Assembly (NCBI GenBank): GCA_947385375.1
Contig: CANDKR010000002.1
Location: 1 to 64,000, forward strand
Reading direction: 5' to 3'
DNA: 64,000 nucleotides
DNA from: an uncultured Clostridia bacterium
Lineage (GTDB): Bacteria; Bacillota; Clostridia; TANB77; CAG-508
The stretch's first letter is position 1; each line of letters begins with the position of its first letter. Below the pieces are notes generated by a model that searched no databases, was not told the DNA's origin, and worked only from the letters and a program-made list of their open reading frames with translations. The translations under genes were made by a program, and so were the position numbers. Positions 8,852-17,365 of this stretch are shown here, piece after piece.

Positions 8852-9733
8852 ATGATAGATTATGAAGAAATAAATTTATCAGAAGAACAAAAGAGAGAAG
8901 CATTATTACCAACAAATGATTTGCTTTTCAAAAGAATTTATGGGAAAGAAGGGAGCGAAAAAATAACAGAAGATTTTATAAAAGCTTTTTTAGGACTAGA
9001 TGTAACAATAGAAAAATTGCAAGATAGTAAAGCACTAGACATAAATTATATTGATAAAAAAGCGGGAGTTTTAGATGTACTGGTAACAAATAAAGATGGT
9101 ACAAAAATAAACTTGGAAATGCAGGTGGGAAATTACACCAACGTTGAAGAAAGATTTTGCTTTTATGGTTTTGAACTGTTTACAGAACAATTTCAAAAAG
9201 GCTTACAATATAATGAGGCTAAAAAGACAATAGGAGTACTAATTTTAAAAGATGACTATTCTAAATACAAAGGTTGTGAAGATTACATACTTTCTTGGAA
9301 ACTAAGAGAAGAGAAATATCACGACTTAATATTGACTGACAAGCTAGAATTGTGTATAATTTCATTAGAAAAGATAAAGAAAAAAGTTGCTCTGGGAGAG
9401 ATAAGTGACAAAGACCAGATTGCTATATGGACGAAATTTTTATTAAATCCAAAAGAGCTGAAGGAGGAAGATATGAACGAAAATAAAGAAGTGAAAGAAG
9501 CTTATGATAAGTATAATGAAATGATAGATGATGTAGAAGTAAGAAGAGCAGCTTTTAAAAGACAGTTAGATATTATGGAAAAACATGCTGCAAAGCAGGA
9601 TGGAATAAATGAAGGAAAAGAAGAAGCTCAAAAGCAAATTGCTAAAAAACTTTTAGATAGAGGAAAGTCAATTGATGAGATAATGGAGATTACAGATTTA
9701 ACTAAAGAAGAAATCGAAGATTTAAAATGCTGA
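8852..9733 (+). CDS. Rpn family PD-(D/E)XK nuclease ('transposase' family), copy 2
   Basis: 293 residues, same fold and motifs as its upstream neighbour: 'PTNDLLFKRIYG' and the catalytic strand 'GVLDVLVTNKDGTKINLEMQ', followed by the C-terminal tail 'KKLLDRGKSIDEIMEITDLT'. It has about 13 extra N-terminal residues and a longer Lys/Glu/Gln-rich helix near residues 235-262. AAGGAGG lies 8 bases before the ATG. It also carries an internal AAGGAGG-N5-ATG at 9461-9475. The proteins differ at more than half their positions while the leaders are nearly identical. This suggests cassette-like exchange, gene conversion, or strong selection on the leader. Confidence 0.88.
   Translation: MIDYEEINLSEEQKREALLPTNDLLFKRIYGKEGSEKITEDFIKAFLGLDVTIEKLQDSKALDINYIDKKAGVLDVLVTNKDGTKINLEMQVGNYTNVEERFCFYGFELFTEQFQKGLQYNEAKKTIGVLILKDDYSKYKGCEDYILSWKLREEKYHDLILTDKLELCIISLEKIKKKVALGEISDKDQIAIWTKFLLNPKELKEEDMNENKEVKEAYDKYNEMIDDVEVRRAAFKRQLDIMEKHAAKQDGINEGKEEAQKQIAKKLLDRGKSIDEIMEITDLTKEEIEDLKC
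9473..9733 (+). CDS. Possible internal in-frame small protein (RpnS-like) within rpn gene 2
   Basis: AAGGAGG (9461-9467), 5-base spacer, in-frame ATG (9473); the product would be 86 residues starting MNENKEVKEAYDKY. The 13 bases GGAGGAAGATATG are identical in both rpn genes. The site falls at the boundary between the nuclease domain and the helical tail, as expected for an intragenic antitoxin. Inference by analogy with E. coli RpnS. Confidence 0.5.
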   Translation: MNENKEVKEAYDKYNEMIDDVEVRRAAFKRQLDIMEKHAAKQDGINEGKEEAQKQIAKKLLDRGKSIDEIMEITDLTKEEIEDLKC

Positions 9734-9823
9734 GTTGACTATAAATCGTAGTCAACTGAAATTAAAAGCAAAAGATGAAAAGTTTTACGAATAAGTAATT
9801 AAGTGACAAAGATTAAATTGTAT

Positions 9824-9856
9824 AAAAAGAATGTACGAAAGTGCATTCTTTTTTAG
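9824..9856 (+). terminator. Terminator with GAAA loop (copy 3)
   Basis: Third copy of the same hairpin (9824-9836 with 9841-9854, GAAA loop) with T6, ending rpn gene 2. The preceding ~90 bases (9734-9823) hold nothing else I recognise. Confidence 0.88.
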
Positions 9857-9878
9857 TAGAAAATAAGTGAGAAAACTA

Positions 9879-9907
9879 TTGAAAAAAATGCGATAAAATG
9901 ATAAAAT
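9879..9907 (+). promoter_or_regulatory. Promoter of the pyrimidine operon
   Basis: TTGAAA (9879-9884), 17-base spacer, TAAAAT (9902-9907), 27 bases before pyrC. No PyrR-type attenuator or other leader structure fits in so short a leader. Confidence 0.6.
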
Positions 9908-9934
9908 AATAAAAATTTATGTAAGGAGAAAAAT

Positions 9935-11218
9935 ATGAGTATTTTATTTAAAAATGGAACAGTATTAGATTATGCAAGTAGCACAGAAGAAGTTTTTGAC
10001 GTTCTAGTAAATGAAGAAGGAAAAATTGAGAAAATAGCAAAAACAATTGATGATAATGACGCTAAAGTTGTTGATTGTACTGGTTTATATATTATGCCAG
10101 GTATGATTGACGTTCATTGTCATTTAAGAGAACCAGGTGGAGAACACAAAGAAACTATTGAAACTGGATCTAAAAGCGCTGTTAAGGGTGGTTTTACTAC
10201 TATTTGTCCTATGCCAAATACAAAACCTACTCCAGATAGCGCTATTGTTTTGAAAAGAATAATAGATGAAGCAAAAAGAGTTAATCTTTGTAATGTTAGA
10301 CCATACTCAAGTGTAACAGTTGGAGAAAAGGGTGAAGAACTTGTTGATTTTGAAGCTCAATTAGAAGCAGGAGCATGTGCTTTTTCTGATGATGGAATGC
10401 CAGTTGAAAATGCTAGAATGATTAGAGAGGCTATGATTAAAGTAAATAAATTAAATAGTTTCTTAGCAGAACACTGTGAAGAAAAATCAGTATCAGCAGG
10501 TGCTATTAATGCAGGACCAGTAGCAGATAAATTAGGAGTTCAAGGAGTTTTACCTGAAGCAGAAGAGATTATGGCTGCTCGTGATATCGTAATTGCTGAA
10601 ACAAATAATTTACATACACATATTTGTCATATAAGCACGTCAACATCAGTTAACATGATAAGAAGTGCAAAAGCAAGAGGCGTTAAAGTAACTTGCGAAA
10701 CTTGTCCTCATTATTATAGCTTTACAGTTGATGAAGTTTTAACATCAGGAGTTAATGCTAAGATGAATCCACCACTTCGTGAAGAAAAAGACAAAAAAGC
10801 TATTATTGAAGGTTTAAAAGATGGTACTATTGATTGTATCATTACAGACCATGCACCACATGCTAAAGAAGAAAAAGACAAAGGTTTAGCAAGTGCACCA
10901 AATGGTATTATAGGATTTGAAACAGCGTTAGCTGCAACAATTACAAATTTAGTTGCAAAAGGACATATTACATATCTAGATATGGTAAGACTTATGTCAT
11001 ATAATCCAGCTCAATTATTAGGAATTAATAGAGGAGAGATTAGAGAAGGTTCAACGGCAGACCTTACAATTTTTGATCCAAACAAGAAGTATGTATACAC
11101 AGAGGATAGTATTGTTTCAAAATCTCATAATACACCTTGGATAGGAAAAGAATTACAAGGTCAAGTAATGTATACAGTTGTAGGAGGAAGAATTGTTTAT
11201 GAAAACAGCGATAGATAG
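9935..11218 (+). CDS. pyrC: Dihydroorotase (class I)
   Basis: 427 residues, full length. Amidohydrolase that closes carbamoyl-aspartate to dihydroorotate in UMP synthesis. Zinc ligands are visible in 'IDVHCHLREPG' (two His), the lysine/His sites of the middle strands ('ICHIS') and the Asp of 'ITDHAPHAKEEKDKG'. RBS AAGGAG precedes the ATG by 8 bases. It overlaps the start of pyrF by 20-26 bases, implying translational coupling. First gene of pyrC-pyrF-pyrK-pyrD; carA/carB, pyrB and pyrE are not in the window. Confidence 0.95.
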   Translation: MSILFKNGTVLDYASSTEEVFDVLVNEEGKIEKIAKTIDDNDAKVVDCTGLYIMPGMIDVHCHLREPGGEHKETIETGSKSAVKGGFTTICPMPNTKPTPDSAIVLKRIIDEAKRVNLCNVRPYSSVTVGEKGEELVDFEAQLEAGACAFSDDGMPVENARMIREAMIKVNKLNSFLAEHCEEKSVSAGAINAGPVADKLGVQGVLPEAEEIMAARDIVIAETNNLHTHICHISTSTSVNMIRSAKARGVKVTCETCPHYYSFTVDEVLTSGVNAKMNPPLREEKDKKAIIEGLKDGTIDCIITDHAPHAKEEKDKGLASAPNGIIGFETALAATITNLVAKGHITYLDMVRLMSYNPAQLLGINRGEIREGSTADLTIFDPNKKYVYTEDSIVSKSHNTPWIGKELQGQVMYTVVGGRIVYENSDR

Positions 11219-12131
11219 ATTAATAGATAAAATAAAAGAAATGGACAACCCAACTGTAATTGGATTAGACCCTAGATATGATATGCTTCCTGAATGTATT
11301 AAAAGCAAATATGGTACTGATTTAAGAGATGTATGTAGAGCTATCATAGAATACAACTATAAGCTAATTGACAGTGTATGCGATATAGTTCCTGCTATCA
11401 AGCCTCAAATTGCTTTTTATGAGATGTTTGGTACTTATGGAATAGAAGCTTTTTGCGAGACTTGCAGATATGCAAAACACAAAGGTATGATAGTAATTGC
11501 AGATATGAAAAGAGGAGATATTGGAACTACTGCGCAAGCTTATTCAAATGCTGCAATCGGTAAAACACCAGTAGCTGAAATGAATTATGCAATTTATGAT
11601 ATAGATTTTGTTACAGTTAACCCATATCTTGGAACAGATGGAATTAAGCCTTTTGTTGAAGACTGTAAAAAATATAATAAAGGTATATTTGTTTTAGTAA
11701 AAACATCTAATCAATCATCAGGAGAATTACAAGATTTAAGACTAGAAGATGGAAAAACAGTATATGAAAAAGTTGCAGAACTTGTTAATATGTGGGGAGA
11801 AGACTTAGTTGGAGAATATGGATATAGTTCAATTTCTTCAGTAGTTGGAGCAACATATCCAAAACAATTAGAAGAACTTAGAAAAATAATGCCTACATCA
11901 TATTTCTTAATTCCAGGTTATGGTGCGCAAGGTGGAAAAGCAGATGATATTGCTTTAGGTTTTGATGAAAATGGTCTAGGTGGTATTGTTAATGCTTCAA
12001 GAAGTTTAATGTGTGCTTGGAAATCTGATAAATGGAAAGATGTTTATACAGATGAACAATTTGCAGAGGCAACTCGTGCAGAAGCAATTCGTATGCGTGA
12101 TGAATTAAATGGAGCAATTAAAAGTAAATAA
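11199..12131 (+). CDS. pyrF: Orotidine 5'-phosphate decarboxylase (type 2 length)
   Basis: 310 residues. Converts OMP to UMP. Signature 'VIGLDPRYDMLP' at the N-terminus, active-site Asp/Lys/Asp in 'ADMKRGDIGTTAQAY' and a phosphate-binding 'VNASRSLM' near the C-terminus. AGGAGG ends at 11187, so either the ATG at 11199 (11-base gap) or the TTG at 11193 (5-base gap) could be used; the ATG is preferred by sequence similarity of the N-terminus. The start lies inside the end of pyrC. Confidence 0.93.
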   Translation: MKTAIDRLIDKIKEMDNPTVIGLDPRYDMLPECIKSKYGTDLRDVCRAIIEYNYKLIDSVCDIVPAIKPQIAFYEMFGTYGIEAFCETCRYAKHKGMIVIADMKRGDIGTTAQAYSNAAIGKTPVAEMNYAIYDIDFVTVNPYLGTDGIKPFVEDCKKYNKGIFVLVKTSNQSSGELQDLRLEDGKTVYEKVAELVNMWGEDLVGEYGYSSISSVVGATYPKQLEELRKIMPTSYFLIPGYGAQGGKADDIALGFDENGLGGIVNASRSLMCAWKSDKWKDVYTDEQFAEATRAEAIRMRDELNGAIKSK

Positions 12132-12153
12132 AAAGATAAGGAGATTTTATAAT

Positions 12154-12942
12154 ATGGCTAGCAAATATAAATTAGATTGTGAAATCTTAGATACAACAAA
12201 AATAATTGACGGAATTTATAAATTTAAAATTAAAGCACCAGAAATTGCAAAGATTGCAAAAGCTGGACAATTTCTTGAAATTCAGGTATCTTCAACAGGT
12301 GAAACTTTTTTAAGAAGACCAATAAGTATTTATAATATTGACAAAGAGGCAGTAGAGTTTATTTTCCAAGTTAAAGGAAAAGGTACAGAAATTTTATCTC
12401 ACAAAAAAGTAGGAGATATTATCAATGTTTTAGGACCTTTAGGAAATGGAACATTTACTGTCAAAGAATATAAAAAAGTTGCAATAATTGGTGGTGGAAT
12501 TGGAACATATCCACTATATGAACTTGCAAAAGAATTACAAGGCAAAGCAGAAACTACAATGTATATGGGCTTTAGAAATAAAGGCTTAGTTACTTTAGAA
12601 AAAGAATTTGAAGAAGTAACTTCAAGAGTTGTTATCACAACAGATGATGGCTCATATAAAGAAAAAGGTTTTGCTATTAATGTATTAAAAGAGGATTGCA
12701 AAACTGAAAAACCAGATATAATCTTTGCTTGTGGACCACTTCCAATGCTTAAAGCAGTTCAAGAATTCGCAAAATCAGAAAATATTCCTTGTGAAATGTC
12801 TTTGGAAGAACGTATGGGCTGTGGAATAGGTGCTTGTGTTGGATGTAATGTTAGAATAGTTACAGAAAATCCAGATGAAGTTAAATACAATTATGTTTGC
12901 AAAGATGGTCCAGTTTTTGATTCAACTAAAGTTATAATATAA
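12154..12942 (+). CDS. pyrK: Dihydroorotate dehydrogenase, electron-transfer subunit
   Basis: 262 residues. Carries electrons from the PyrD flavin to NAD+. FAD-binding motif 'LRRPISIYN', NAD-binding 'IIGGGIGTYPLYELA', and the 2Fe-2S cluster cysteines in 'ERMGCGIGACVGCNV' plus a later 'YNYVCKDGPVF'. The start is the ATG at 12154 after AAGGAG. An upstream in-frame ATG inside pyrF is not preceded by a ribosome site. Together with the following pyrD it forms a type 1B enzyme. Confidence 0.94.
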   Translation: MASKYKLDCEILDTTKIIDGIYKFKIKAPEIAKIAKAGQFLEIQVSSTGETFLRRPISIYNIDKEAVEFIFQVKGKGTEILSHKKVGDIINVLGPLGNGTFTVKEYKKVAIIGGGIGTYPLYELAKELQGKAETTMYMGFRNKGLVTLEKEFEEVTSRVVITTDDGSYKEKGFAINVLKEDCKTEKPDIIFACGPLPMLKAVQEFAKSENIPCEMSLEERMGCGIGACVGCNVRIVTENPDEVKYNYVCKDGPVFDSTKVII

Positions 12943-13029
12943 TAAAAACAAGGTTTTGAAAAGAAGCGAGGATTGCTAACTGATAATGATGCAAGACGAA
13001 GTTTATTTTCAAATCGAAAGGAGATAAAT

Positions 13030-13950
13030 ATGAGAACAGAAATTGACTTCTGTGGAATAAAAATGAAAAATCCTGTAACTGTAGCTTCAGGAACTTTTGG
13101 ATATGGTAGAGGACACAGTGAATTTATTGACCTAAGTAAATTAGGTGCGATAATTACAAAAGGTACTTCTTTAAATCCTAAAACAGGAAATAAACCACCT
13201 AGAGTTTGTGAAACTGATAGTGGTATGATGAACTGTATTGGACTTGAAAATCCAGGTGTAGATTATTTTATAAATGAAGATTTACCTTGGTTAAAACAGT
13301 TTAATACACCAATTATAGTAAATTGTTTTGGTGGAGTAGAAGGGACAATTGAAGCTTATGTTGAAATTTGTAGAGTTTTAAATACTCTTCCTATTGATGG
13401 TGTTGAAATAAATTTATCTTGCCCAAATGTTAAAGCAGGTTGCTTAGCTTTTGGAACAACTTATGAAGGTGTTAAAGAAATTACAACAGCTTGTAGAAAA
13501 GTTCTAACTAACAAACCTTTGATTGTAAAATTAACACCGAATGTTACTGATATTACACTTCCTGCAAAAGGTGCAGAAGATGCAGGAGCAGATGGAATTT
13601 CACTTATAAACACTCTTACAGCTATGAAAATAGACATAGAGAAGAGAAAACCAATTTTAAGTATAAACACTGGTGGACTTTCAGGTCCAGCAATAAAACC
13701 AGTTGCTGTAAGAATGGTATACCAAGCAAGCCATGCTGTTAAAATACCAGTTATGGGACTTGGTGGAATAATGAACGGAGACGATGTAATCGAATTTATG
13801 CTTGCAGGTGCAAAGTGTATTTCTATGGGTTCTGCAAATTTAGTAGATCCAGAAAGCAGTATAAAAGCTATTGCAGGTGTTGAAGATTATTTAAGAAGAC
13901 ACAATATAGATGATATAAATTCTATAATCGGCGCAGTAGAAATGAATTAG
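13030..13950 (+). CDS. pyrD: Dihydroorotate dehydrogenase, catalytic subunit (type 1B)
   Basis: 306 residues from the ATG at 13030, which follows AAAGGAG; an upstream in-frame TTG would add 19 unmatched residues. FMN enzyme oxidising dihydroorotate to orotate. 'NPVTVASGTFGYG', the substrate motif 'INLSCPNVKAG' with the active-site Cys, 'IVKLTPNVTDI' and 'VMGLGGIMNGDD' are all family features. Cys as the base and the adjacent pyrK define type 1B. The ~87 bases before it hold no clear promoter. Confidence 0.94.
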   Translation: MRTEIDFCGIKMKNPVTVASGTFGYGRGHSEFIDLSKLGAIITKGTSLNPKTGNKPPRVCETDSGMMNCIGLENPGVDYFINEDLPWLKQFNTPIIVNCFGGVEGTIEAYVEICRVLNTLPIDGVEINLSCPNVKAGCLAFGTTYEGVKEITTACRKVLTNKPLIVKLTPNVTDITLPAKGAEDAGADGISLINTLTAMKIDIEKRKPILSINTGGLSGPAIKPVAVRMVYQASHAVKIPVMGLGGIMNGDDVIEFMLAGAKCISMGSANLVDPESSIKAIAGVEDYLRRHNIDDINSIIGAVEMN

Positions 13951-13995
13951 ATTATATGATATAATAAGTTTGAAAATTATTTTGGAGGAACAAAT

Positions 13996-14514
13996 ATGTT
14001 AGAGAATTTACCAGTATATCTAGAAGAAGATGAAATTCAAAAAAGAATAAAAGAAGTTGCAGAGCAAATTGACAAAGACTATATAGGAGAAGATGTAGTT
14101 GTTATTTCTATTTTGAAAGGAGCAATATTTTTCACAGTAGATTTAGTAAAGAAAATGAAAACACCTATTGAGCTAGAAGTTATGCAAGTTTCAAGTTATG
14201 TAGGAACAGAAAGCTCTGGAAATTTATTAGTAAAAAAAGATTTAGATAGAGATATTGCAGGTAGAAATGTATTAATTGTTGAAGATATTATAGATACTGG
14301 AACAACACTTAGCTATTTAAAAGAATATTTGCTATCTAAAAATCCAAAAACTTTGAGAATTGCAGTGCTTGCAGATAAAGCTGAAAGAAGAAAAGTACCA
14401 GTTAAACTAGATTATACTTGTTTCGTAATTCCTGACAAATTTGTTGTCGGTTACGGTTTTGATGTTGACGAGAAAGGAAGAAATATTCCTTACATTGGTT
14501 ACTTAGATAATTAG
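13996..14514 (+). CDS. hpt: Hypoxanthine phosphoribosyltransferase
   Basis: 172 residues. Purine salvage enzyme making IMP/GMP from hypoxanthine/guanine and PRPP. The PRPP-binding loop 'VLIVEDIIDTGTTL' and the C-terminal 'DKFVVGYGFDVDEKGRNIPYIG' (shown in two parts: base-stacking and metal-binding region) are intact. RBS TTGGAGG is 9 bases upstream. A TATAAT at 13960-13965 could serve as a -10 box but has a poor -35. uvrC starts 9 bases after its stop. Confidence 0.93.
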   Translation: MLENLPVYLEEDEIQKRIKEVAEQIDKDYIGEDVVVISILKGAIFFTVDLVKKMKTPIELEVMQVSSYVGTESSGNLLVKKDLDRDIAGRNVLIVEDIIDTGTTLSYLKEYLLSKNPKTLRIAVLADKAERRKVPVKLDYTCFVIPDKFVVGYGFDVDEKGRNIPYIGYLDN

Positions 14515-14522
14515 GAGATTTT

Positions 14523-16317
14523 ATGTTTAATATAGAGGAAGAATTAAAAAAGCTTCCAACAAAGCCTCGGCGTATATATAATGAAAGATAAAGACGATAA
14601 TGTTATATATGTAGGCAAGGCTATTGTTCTTCGCAATAGAGTTAGACAATATTTTAGAAAAAATAATAAAACAGCTAGAATCGAAAAAATGGTCTCATTA
14701 GTAGACCATTTTGAATATATAGTTGTAAATAGTGAAGATGAAGCTTTAATTTTAGAGTGTAATTTAATAAAGAAATATAGACCTAAGTTTAATGTCTTAT
14801 TAAAAGATGACAAAACTTATCCATATATTAGAATTGATGTAAAATCAGATTATCCTACTATCACTATGACAAGAAGACTTTTAAATGATGGGGCAAAATA
14901 TTTTGGACCATATCCAAGCAGTGGTAGTGCAAAAGAAATGATAAGTTTTATTAAAGAAAAATTTCAAATAAGACAATGCAAAAATTTTAAAAACAAAGAT
15001 AGAGCTTGTCTTAATTACCATATAAAAAAATGCCTAGCTCCTTGTATGAAATATGTGTCAGTAGAGGATTATAAAAAACAAATAGAGCAAATTACAAAAT
15101 TATTAGAAGGAAAAGTCGAACAGATAATATCAGAGTTAAATGAAGAAATGACAGAATATTCTAAAAATATGGAATATGAAAAAGCAGCAAGTCTTAGAGA
15201 TAAAATTCAAGCTATTGAAAGAGTTACTGAAAAACAAAGAATTTCCAATATTTCTGAAAACAACATTGATGTTATTGGTTTATATAAAAGCGATATTGCA
15301 GTTTGTATTGAAATATTCTTTGTGCGTGGTAGCAAAATGATAGGCAGGGAAAGATACATTTTTGAAGAATTAAAAGATATGGAAGAAAGCGAAATTGTAT
15401 CAGGTTTTATCAAACAGTTTTATATGGACAGATTAGATTTACCAAATAAAATTATGCTTAGATATGAGCTAGAAGATAAAGAGGCATTAGAAAAGTGGCT
15501 ATCAGGTGAGGCAAAAAGAAAAGTTGAACTTAAGAGTCCACAAAAAGGTGAGAAGTTACGTTTTGTCGAAATGGCTGAATTAAATAGTAAGATAACTTTG
15601 GAAAATAAGTTAAAGGACAAAACAGAAATACTTACAGAGCTTAAAGAAGTTTTAGATTTAGATGATATACCAATTAAGATAGAAAGTTTTGATATATCAA
15701 ATATATCAGGAAACTTTATTGTTGCAGGAATGTGTGTCGCATATAATGGTGTTATAAAAAGAAATATGTCAAGAAGGTTTAAAATTAAGACAGTGTTCGG
15801 ACAAGATGACCCAAGATGTATGCAAGAGGTTGTTTCAAGAAGAATAAAACATTCTTTGGAAAATCCCAAAGGTGGTTTTGGAGGCTTACCAGATTTAATT
15901 TTAGCTGATGGTGGAATAACACAAATAAGAGCAATCAAAGCAGCACTTAGTGAAAATAACGTTAGCTTACCAGTTTTTGGTATGGTAAAAGATGATCACC
16001 ATTCAACAAGAGCTTTAATAAATGAGGAAAGAGAAGAGTTTGAAATTTCAGAGAAACTGTTTAACTTCATAACTAATTTACAAGATGAAGTTCATAATAC
16101 AGCAATCGAATATCACAGAAAAGTTCGTGATAAAGAAATGACAAAATCTAAGTTAGATTACATTGAAGGAATTGGAGATAAAAAAAGAACGCTTCTACTT
16201 AAGAAATTTGGCAGCGTTCAGAAAATAAAAGAAGCAAGTATTGAGGAAATTTCTGGGATAAAAGGCATAAATGTAAATTTAGCGAAAAAAATTAAAGAAG
16301 AACTAGAAAATTCTTAA
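14523..16317 (+). CDS. uvrC: Excinuclease ABC subunit C, with in-frame CGG +1 shift
   Basis: Endonuclease subunit of nucleotide excision repair. Read with the extra C at 14568 skipped, it is 597 residues, the family's normal length. GIY-YIG domain (~1-95, 'KPGVYIM...VIYVGKA'), UVR helical motif (~200-235, 'EYEKAASLRDKI'), RNase H-like nuclease with 'FDISN', 'GMCVAY' and 'ILADGG', and a C-terminal helix-hairpin-helix pair. In frame 0 the ribosome would stop 8 codons after codon 16. An internal ATG at 14581 would miss the conserved Pro-Gly-Val-Tyr. RBS AGGAG is 7 bases upstream of the ATG at 14523. The rest of the gene shows no decay, which argues against a pseudogene. Confidence 0.9.
14568..14571 (+). 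other. In-frame CGGC, +1 shift site in uvrC
   Basis: Codon 16 in the start frame is CGG, after CCT (Pro). Skipping the C gives GGC GTA TAT ATA ATG, restoring the family motif Pro-Gly-Val-Tyr-Ile-Met of the GIY-YIG domain. Confidence 0.85.
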
Positions 16318-16393
16318 AATCTGTAAATCAAAAATAGTAATAAATTTTAATCCCAAGAATATTATTATAATGAAGTAATATTTTGGAGGGATT

Positions 16394-16498
16394 ATGAAAA
16401 ATTTGATTTTTAAATTAATTGTACTTGGGACAAGCATGAGTTTTGGTTTTGTTCTTGGTATGGTATATACTTTTGTAGGAGTTTTAAGTTCTATCTAA
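16394..16498 (+). CDS. Tiny membrane protein, 34 residues
   Basis: A 34-codon ORF (starts MKNLIFKLIVLG, ends VGVLSSI) with a strong GGAGGG ribosome site 4 bases before its ATG and a TATAAT-like box at 16366-16371. Lys at positions 2 and 7 followed by an uninterrupted hydrophobic stretch predicts a single membrane span. It ends 9 bases before ispH and supplies part of that gene's ribosome site (AAGGAG). No family recognised; it could be a small regulatory membrane protein or a leader ORF coupled to ispH. Confidence 0.55.
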   Translation: MKNLIFKLIVLGTSMSFGFVLGMVYTFVGVLSSI

Positions 16499-16507
16499 GG
16501 AGTAATA

Positions 16508-17362
16508 ATGGAAGTAATAGTCGGAAAATTTGCAGGTTTTTGCGCAGGTGTAAAACGTGCAGTTGATATGACAGAAGAAGTAGTTAAGAATAGTAAAGAT
16601 ATATATTGTTTAGGAGAAGTAGTTCATAATAGACAAATTATTGATAAACTAGAAACAGAAGGATTAAAGATAGTTTATGATATAAAAGATGTGCCAGCAG
16701 GCAGTAAGATGATTATTAGAGCACATGGAGAAAGTGAAGTAATCTATGAGCTTGCAAAACAAAGAAACATAGAAATATTAGACACTACTTGTGGAAATGT
16801 TATAGCAATACATAATAAAATAAAAAAGGCAAGAACAGATAGCTTTATTATTGTAATTGGTGAAAAAAATCATCCTGAAGTTATAGGACATATTGGTTTT
16901 GCAGGTGAGAATTATTATGTTATTGAAAATGAGGACGATATTTTAGATGCATATATGGCATTTGAAGAAACTGGACTTTCTAAAGTTTATGTAGTTGCAC
17001 AAACGACTTTTTCTTCTAAAAAGTTTGATATATTAGAAAAAGAAATATATACTAATTTTATAGAAGCTGATGTTGTAGTAGATAAGACTATTTGTAATAG
17101 CACTGAAATTAGACAAGCAGAATGTGCAAGGCTTGCTAAAACAGTAGATTATATGATAGTAATAGGTGGGGAAAAAAGTGCGAATAGCAGAAAACTTGCA
17201 GAAGTCTCTAAAGAAAACTGTGAGAATACATATTTTATACAAACAGTAGAAGGTTTGAAAAATATAAATTTTGATGGAAGTAAAAAAGCTGGAATTATGG
17301 CAGGAGCTTCTACACCAGATTATATAATAGAAGAAGTAAAAAAATATTTAGAAGAGGTTTAA
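16508..17362 (+). CDS. ispH: 4-hydroxy-3-methylbut-2-enyl diphosphate reductase
   Basis: 284 residues. Last step of the MEP isoprenoid pathway, a [4Fe-4S] enzyme. The three cluster cysteines are seen in 'GFCAGVKRAV' (Cys ~13), 'DTTCGNV' (~97) and 'TICNSTEIRQ' (~195); substrate-binding His in 'EVVHN' and 'RAHGE'. 'GGEKSANSRKLAEV' and 'AGASTPDYIIEEV' near the C-terminus are typical. RBS AAGGAG, 6 bases. Followed 3 bases later by a methyltransferase, so probably co-transcribed. Confidence 0.95.
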   Translation: MEVIVGKFAGFCAGVKRAVDMTEEVVKNSKDIYCLGEVVHNRQIIDKLETEGLKIVYDIKDVPAGSKMIIRAHGESEVIYELAKQRNIEILDTTCGNVIAIHNKIKKARTDSFIIVIGEKNHPEVIGHIGFAGENYYVIENEDDILDAYMAFEETGLSKVYVVAQTTFSSKKFDILEKEIYTNFIEADVVVDKTICNSTEIRQAECARLAKTVDYMIVIGGEKSANSRKLAEVSKENCENTYFIQTVEGLKNINFDGSKKAGIMAGASTPDYIIEEVKKYLEEV

Positions 17363-17365
17363 GTA

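Noticed and set aside
7441..9856. Insertion sequence around the rpn genes
   Set aside because: Despite the 'transposase' label of the family, there are no terminal inverted repeats or target duplications. The repeats are direct terminator-promoter-leader modules.
13951..13995. Promoter for hpt
   Set aside because: A TATAAT is present at 13960-13965 but no acceptable -35 box lies 15-19 bases upstream, so it is not listed as a feature.
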